Positions 59,571 to 64,000 of a DNA stretch of 64,000 nt are shown one piece after another (the first letter of the stretch is position 1; the number at the start of each line of letters is the position of its first letter). The translations under genes and the position numbers were made by a program. The notes below the pieces were generated by a model. The model did not search any database. It had not been told where the DNA came from and was given only the letters and a program-made list of their open reading frames with translations. Source of the stretch: JBDWFY01 sp965275915 (lineage in GTDB: Bacteria > Pseudomonadota > Alphaproteobacteria > Rhizobiales > Stappiaceae); NCBI GenBank assembly GCA_965275915.1, contig CBDHYI010000005.1, positions 372,001-436,000 of the forward strand, in the 5' to 3' direction.

Positions 59571-61387
59571 CGCCCCTCCAGTTCCTCGCGCAGCATCTCA
59601 AGTTCCAACCATTGTTCCTCGCACGTTTCAAGATCGACTTGCAGCGAGGAAAGACGTGCTGCCGTTTTCTGAAATTTTTCCGGATCATTGGCAAACAATT
59701 CCGGGTCAGCCATCACCGTCTGAGCCGCCTCTATATCCGCTTGCAGCCCCTGCATCTTTCCAGGCAATGTTTCAAGTGCATGCTTTTCCTTAAAGGACAG
59801 CTTGCGTTTCTTGGCCTCCCTTCCCGCTTCCTCCCGCGGGCGCGGCGGCGACTGGGGCCGCACACCGGTCCGATTGCCGTTGTGCTGTGCCAAAACACCG
59901 GAACCGCGCTGAGCAACCATGTCGGTATAGCCACCGGCATAATCCTGCCATCGGCCCTGCCCTTCCGCCACGACGACCGAAGTTGCGATCCTGTCGAGAA
60001 AATCGCGGTCATGGCTAACGATAAGCACCGTACCGGAATAGCCCGTCAGGAGTTCCTGGAGAAGCTCAAGCGTTTCCAGGTCCAAATCGTTGGTCGGCTC
60101 ATCAAGCACCAGAAAGTTCGACGGCTTGGACAAAGCAAGCGCAAGCATCAGCCGCCCCCGCTCACCTCCGGACAGGGCGCTGACCGGAGACCGGGCCTGT
60201 TCAGGCTGAAACAGGAAGTCTTTCATGTAACCGATCACATGCCGGGGCTGACCGTTCACCTCAACCGTATCTCCTCCCCCAGCGGTCAAAACCTCCTTGA
60301 CGGTCCAGTCAGGGCGAAGTCCCGCACGCTGCTGATCCAGTGTCATCATCTGCAGGTTGGCGCCAAGGCGAATGCTGCCCCGATCGGGTGCAAGCTTCCC
60401 GGTGAGCATATTGAGCAATGTTGTCTTTCCGGCCCCGTTCGGTCCGACAAGTCCCACCCGGTCGCCGCGCTGCACCAGCATCGAAAAATCCCGGACGATG
60501 GTGCGGTCGCCAAATGCTTTTGCAATCGCCTTGGCTTCAACAACCAGTTTGCCGGACAGCGCGCCCTCCGTCGCAACCATGCTGACCGTCCCGACGGCAG
60601 CCCTATGATCCCGGCGTTTCTGACGCAGCGCCTGCAATTCCCGCATGCGCCGCATATTGCGCTTGCGCCGCGCCGTCACTCCATACCGGACCCAATGCTC
60701 CTCACGAACGATTTTCCGGTCGAGCTTATGCTGATCGATTTCCTCCTGTTCGAGCACCTGATCGCGCCACGCTTCAAAATGCGCAAACCCCTTGTTCAGC
60801 AGCCAGGTTCTTCCACGGTCAAGCCACAGCGTCGACCGAGAAAGTGTTTCCAGAAATCGGCGGTCGTGGCTGATGACTACGATTGCGGAGCGTAAGGACA
60901 GCAACTCGGCCTCAAGCCACTCGATGGCGGGCAGATCGAGATGGTTCGTCGGCTCGTCCAGAAGCAGGATATCCGGCTCCGGAGCAAGTGCCCGCGCAAG
61001 CGCGGCGCGCCGGGCCTCTCCACCGGACAGTTGGCCGATATCTTCAGCGCCGGTCAGCCCCAGTTGCTCCAGCAGGTAGTCAACCCGGTAAGGATCGTCT
61101 CCGGGCCCGAGCCCCGAGAGTGTATAGTCCCGCACGGTCTTGTGCGTGTCAAAATCGGGAACCTGCGGCAGGTATCGGACCGTCGTGCCCGGCTGGATAA
61201 AACGTTGGCCGGTATCAGGCTCAATTTCTCCGGCTGCGATCTTCAGAAACGTTGATTTGCCCGACCCGTTCCGGCCGACAAGGCACAAGCGTTCGCCCTC
61301 GGAAATCGAGAGCTCCGCTCCTGCAAGAAGCGGGGTTCCGCCGAATGTCAGATGAACGTCCTGAAGTGTCAGTAGTGGTGGTGCCAT
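59567..61387 (-). CDS. uup: ABC-F family ATPase Uup
   Basis: The 606-aa soluble ATPase has two ABC domains: GRNGSGKSTFLKIA, LSGGEARRAALARAL, ILLDEPTNHLD; and GPNGAGKTTLLNML, LSGGERGRLMLALAL, LVLDEPTNDLD. The DEPTNDLDLETLELLQELL pattern and a C-terminal coiled coil (LSFKEKHALETLPGKMQGL) are typical of Uup. Uup acts on ribosomes and in DNA branch-structure tolerance (family knowledge). It is the second ABC-F protein in the window, distinct from the YheS-like one. Confidence 0.93.
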   Translation of the reverse strand: MAPPLLTLQDVHLTFGGTPLLAGAELSISEGERLCLVGRNGSGKSTFLKIAAGEIEPDTGQRFIQPGTTVRYLPQVPDFDTHKTVRDYTLSGLGPGDDPYRVDYLLEQLGLTGAEDIGQLSGGEARRAALARALAPEPDILLLDEPTNHLDLPAIEWLEAELLSLRSAIVVISHDRRFLETLSRSTLWLDRGRTWLLNKGFAHFEAWRDQVLEQEEIDQHKLDRKIVREEHWVRYGVTARRKRNMRRMRELQALRQKRRDHRAAVGTVSMVATEGALSGKLVVEAKAIAKAFGDRTIVRDFSMLVQRGDRVGLVGPNGAGKTTLLNMLTGKLAPDRGSIRLGANLQMMTLDQQRAGLRPDWTVKEVLTAGGGDTVEVNGQPRHVIGYMKDFLFQPEQARSPVSALSGGERGRLMLALALSKPSNFLVLDEPTNDLDLETLELLQELLTGYSGTVLIVSHDRDFLDRIATSVVVAEGQGRWQDYAGGYTDMVAQRGSGVLAQHNGNRTGVRPQSPPRPREEAGREAKKRKLSFKEKHALETLPGKMQGLQADIEAAQTVMADPELFANDPEKFQKTAARLSSLQVDLETCEEQWLELEMLREELEGR

Positions 61388-61480
61388 TAAATGCGGGTGT
61401 ACACAGTGTCCTGGCGGCGAACAAGGGGCTTGTTCTCAAAGTTTCCGCCATCAAATGATCCAACATAAACAGGATACGCT

Positions 61481-61972
61481 TCAGGCCGCATGGCCCGCAT
61501 GTTCCGACCCGCTTTCGCGCTCCCGCCGAAGCCGTTTCTGCATCAGCCGGTAATTTCGCAGTCTGTAGAGCTGACCGAAGAAAAATCCGAAGCAACCCAG
61601 AAACAGGAGAAACATCACCGTGATCCCGATCAGGAGATATTGCTCGTAAATATAGATATCCAGAAGCCTGTCGACGAAGTCGATCCCGGTTGTCACCGTG
61701 TGTTTGAAAAGAAAATTAAACGGACGGGTCGTCAGAAAACCATGCTTATAGGCATTGCCGGCCTGGATCGCAAAAACGGCAAGAACCATAACCACGTAAG
61801 GAGGAATGAGGATTTTCCCGAAAAACAGAAAGCTGTTCTCATTGCGCCGATCCTGACGCTTTAAAACCGCCTTATGATGCTCGTCAAGCCGCGACCGGCC
61901 CACAATATTGGCGAGCATCAACGCGATGCCGACGGCAAAGGCAAGCAGTGCGATGGTTATGAAAATACTCAT
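61481..61972 (-). CDS. Hypothetical membrane protein with three helices
   Basis: A 163-aa protein with helices at about residues 4-22, 54-72 and 112-134, and a charged C-terminal tail (RLRNYRLMQKRLRRERESG). Between the second and third helix is an Asn/Phe-rich loop (TTRPFNFLFKHTVTTGIDF). I do not recognise the family. Codon use looks like that of its neighbours. It lies 94 bases upstream of uup on the same strand and could be expressed with it. Confidence 0.75.
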   Translation of the reverse strand: MSIFITIALLAFAVGIALMLANIVGRSRLDEHHKAVLKRQDRRNENSFLFFGKILIPPYVVMVLAVFAIQAGNAYKHGFLTTRPFNFLFKHTVTTGIDFVDRLLDIYIYEQYLLIGITVMFLLFLGCFGFFFGQLYRLRNYRLMQKRLRRERESGSEHAGHAA

Positions 61973-62044
61973 ATTTCAGGCACTCCTAAACAGAGGGTAA
62001 TCCTGATCTTTTCCGCCCCCAAAAGATATGTCTGAAATTTCCTG

Positions 62045-62428
62045 TTAAAGAATGGCCTGTGCCAGCTGATTTGCCAACATAATAATCGTTAATGTTCCAA
62101 CGCTGGCGGCGAACACCAGCAGGCGGCCAGAGGGCAGCTCAAGGGACAGAGGCATCCGGTTGACACCCTTAAGAGCAATTTCCGCCCGTTCCACCGTCGC
62201 ACGCAGTTCCTTGAGCAATGCGTCCGCATCCGGTTCATTTTCCAAAGCCATGGCCGGCGGACACAAAGGCGTTTCCCTTTTCAGACCCATTGGCTCGACT
62301 TTCGAACGCATCTTCCGGCGTTCGTTCAGAGCATGTACTTTTGCCCGCTTCATGGCAAATCCCGACCAATCCTTGTCTGCCTTTTTCAAGTAGCGGCAAA
62401 TGATTGCTTTGACGTTAATTTCGGACAC
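62045..62428 (-). CDS. Hypothetical protein with C-terminal membrane helix
   Basis: A 127-aa protein: a basic N-terminal half (KADKDWSGFAMKRAKVHALN), a short acidic helical piece (DADALLKELRATVERAEIAL), and a C-terminal hydrophobic segment (LLVFAASVGTLTIIMLANQL). It looks like a tail-anchored or single-pass protein. I do not recognise it. The start is GTG at 62428, and an ATG 25 codons in (MKRAKVH) is possible. It is preceded by recJ, whose stop is 75 bases upstream. Confidence 0.6.
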   Translation of the reverse strand: MSEINVKAIICRYLKKADKDWSGFAMKRAKVHALNERRKMRSKVEPMGLKRETPLCPPAMALENEPDADALLKELRATVERAEIALKGVNRMPLSLELPSGRLLVFAASVGTLTIIMLANQLAQAIL

Positions 62429-62503
62429 ACGCTCTGCATTTCACCTGGGCCGCAACGACCTCCAAATCTGCAAAATTCGAATTATTCGATATATTTCATA
62501 TGG

Positions 62504-64000
62504 TTAAAAAGTTTTCGCCGGATCAGCCGCATCCAGTATTCGCAGTTGTGCTTTGGGGTTTCCCTGCCAGTGGTCAACGGACAAGGTTCCCGCAAAATGC
62601 ATGAAACTTCCACGACCGGCAAGAAGAGCCTGTCCCAACGGCTTGTCGGCAGCGCGAAAGGCAATGGCCTTGAGTGACGATCCATCGGACCCGGCAATCG
62701 TCGCTCGAATATGGCCGCTGCCGACAGTATCGGCATAACCAAGCCTGTGGGACGGCAGCGCAAAAACCGGTTCACTGTGTCCGGCTCCATAAGGACCGGC
62801 TTTTTCAAGGGTTTCCAGCAGTTGCAGCGTGGCTCCGGAGGCCGTGAGCGCCCCGTCTATCGTCAGGGTGTCGACCTGACGGTGTGCGTGAACGGCGTCG
62901 GCCAGCTTCTCATCGAAAAAACTCTCCAGGTCCGGCAGCCGTTCTTTTGCGATTGTCAAACCTGCCGCCATCGCATGCCCTCCTCCCTTGATGACAAGGC
63001 CCGCCCCAACCGCCTGCCGCACAGCAGCCCCAAGATCAACGCCCAGAATTGATCGTCCGGATCCGGTTCCCTTGTTCGCATCGTCCCAGGCAATCGCAAA
63101 GGCCGGGCGCCGGTGGGTTTCCTTGAGACGCGATGCGATCAATCCGACAATACCCGGATGCCAGGTGTCGGCCCCCGCGACAATAACGGCCTGATCCGGA
63201 TTGCCCTCCAGAGACATGCCCACCTGATCTTGGGCCTGTTCGAGCATCAAGGCCTCGATCGTCTGACGCTCCTGGTTCAGCCGATCGAGTTCCGCAGCGA
63301 TGTTCTGCGCTTCGCCCCGGTCCATTGACAACAGCAGGCGCGCACCCAGGGCCGCGTCCCCGATCCGCCCACCGGCATTGATGCGCGGTCCAATCATAAA
63401 TCCCAGATGGTAAGGACTGACCGGGCCATTCAGTCGGGAAACATCGCACAACGCGGCAAGGCCGTGATTGTCCCGCTTCCGGATTGCCATCAGACCTTTG
63501 GTGACATAGGCCCGGTTCAGTCCTTTCAGCGGCACGACATCACAAACCGTCCCAAGCGCAACGAGATCCAGCCACAAAAGCAGGTTTGGTGGTTTTCCGG
63601 AATAGAACCCCGCCTCGCGCAAGGCTCTGTTGAGGGCGACCAAAAACAGAAAAGTGACCCCAACGGCTGCCAGATGCCCCTGACCTGAGAGATCGTCCTG
63701 ACGGTTCGGATTGACCAGGGCCTCGATATCCGGACGGTCGACGCCGACCTGATGATGGTCGATCGTGACGACGTCAAGACCGATCTTACGGGCGGCCTCA
63801 AAGGCCTCAAAGCTCGTGCTGCCGCAATCCAGTGTAACGAGAAGCGTTGCGCCGCGCCGATGCAATTCCTCGATTGCCGGAATATTCGGACCATACCCCT
63901 CCGTCAGCCGATCCGGAATATGAATAAAGGGTTTAAGCCCGGTGAACATCAGGAACCGAGCCAGCAAGGCGGAGGAGGTCGCACCATCGACATCGTAGTC
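62504..64000 (-). CDS. recJ: Single-stranded-DNA-specific exonuclease RecJ (partial)
   Basis: The window cuts off the N-terminus; about 498 residues remain. They start with DYDVDGATSSALLARFLMF (the first DHH-family motif, with metal aspartates), then VTLDCGSTSFEAFE, VTIDHHQVG (the DHH motif), ALGTVCDVVPLKGLNR, GPRINAGGRIGDAALGARLL and, in the DHHA1 domain, GAGLVIKGGGHAMAAGLTI. The C-terminal OB domain (HIRATIAGSDGSSLKAIAFR) follows. RecJ degrades 5' ended single strands in recombination and mismatch repair. Confidence 0.95.
   Translation of the reverse strand, partial: DYDVDGATSSALLARFLMFTGLKPFIHIPDRLTEGYGPNIPAIEELHRRGATLLVTLDCGSTSFEAFEAARKIGLDVVTIDHHQVGVDRPDIEALVNPNRQDDLSGQGHLAAVGVTFLFLVALNRALREAGFYSGKPPNLLLWLDLVALGTVCDVVPLKGLNRAYVTKGLMAIRKRDNHGLAALCDVSRLNGPVSPYHLGFMIGPRINAGGRIGDAALGARLLLSMDRGEAQNIAAELDRLNQERQTIEALMLEQAQDQVGMSLEGNPDQAVIVAGADTWHPGIVGLIASRLKETHRRPAFAIAWDDANKGTGSGRSILGVDLGAAVRQAVGAGLVIKGGGHAMAAGLTIAKERLPDLESFFDEKLADAVHAHRQVDTLTIDGALTASGATLQLLETLEKAGPYGAGHSEPVFALPSHRLGYADTVGSGHIRATIAGSDGSSLKAIAFRAADKPLGQALLAGRGSFMHFAGTLSVDHWQGNPKAQLRILDAADPAKTF

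Noticed and set aside
1..64000. CRISPR arrays, rRNA genes, prophage or integrase
   Set aside because: No regularly spaced repeats, rRNA sequence or phage/integrase motifs were seen in the window.

Overview
The window looks like a chromosomal segment of an alphaproteobacterium, most likely of the Hyphomicrobiales (Rhizobiales). The evidence is the blocks pepA / lptF-lptG-lptD-surA-pdxA-rsmA, gmk-yicC-mltG-fabF-acpP-fabG-fabD, rpsF-rpsR-rplI and aroQ-accB-accC-aat, together with an NDUFS4-type complex I subunit and an alphaproteobacterial HolC. The genus is not identified. Most of the window is densely packed housekeeping sequence; three stretches are accessory or degraded.

Layout. 1-2.8 kb: the N-terminal end of a sulfatase-like exported protein, then purM-purN converging on ndk. 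2.95-5.25 kb: a debris zone with a short repeat remnant, fused fragments of IS481-type and IS5-type transposases, one intact sulfotransferase, an unidentified C-terminal remnant and a methyltransferase that has lost its N-terminus. 5.25-12.9 kb: a PheC-like periplasmic protein, a glutathione transferase, an ABC-F ATPase, a 270-bp inverted-repeat element (MITE-like), an acidic methyltransferase, holC, a 39-aa exported peptide and pepA. 13.1-21 kb: the LPS export and outer-membrane assembly operon ending in pdxA-rsmA. 21-27.7 kb, minus strand: gmk, yicC, mltG and the fatty-acid synthesis cluster. 28-29.6 kb: ribosomal proteins S6, S18 and L9 with a structured leader. 29.6-36.5 kb: an aminotransferase, an M48 metalloprotease with repeats, a DsbA-type thiol oxidoreductase, aroQ, accBC and aat.

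36.5-43.45 kb is a second accessory block: a two-component system divergent from an orphan TRAP-type solute-binding protein, then a complete TRAP transporter (binding protein, small and large permease subunits), a 41-aa one-helix membrane protein, and an isopropylmalate/tartrate-type dehydrogenase cut off after about 106 codons next to the 3' end of a tRNA-Arg gene. 43.47-46.9 kb holds tRNA-Arg, tRNA-Pro and tRNA-Glu among small core genes (NDUFS4-like subunit, DUF192 protein, tandem cold-shock protein, sirtuin, glyoxalase I). 47-50.5 kb has an ECF sigma factor coupled to a membrane VWA-domain protein, and a Crp/Fnr regulator. 51.1-57.6 kb has a five-gene dipeptide-type ABC transporter converging on a gene whose active-site residues (Cys and Thr) indicate trans-3-hydroxy-L-proline dehydratase. 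57.9-64 kb carries an HI0933-type flavoprotein with no ordinary start codon, a YaiI-family protein, a Uup-type ABC-F ATPase, two unrecognised small proteins and recJ, which runs off the end.

The most interesting non-core signals are the nested-palindrome repeat element whose terminal repeat supplies the stop codon of a methyltransferase, the small membrane protein inside the TRAP operon, the orphan binding protein beside a sensor kinase, the sigma factor/VWA pair, and the exported microprotein behind a terminator-like leader hairpin. I found no CRISPR array, rRNA, integrase, prophage or recognisable riboswitch.
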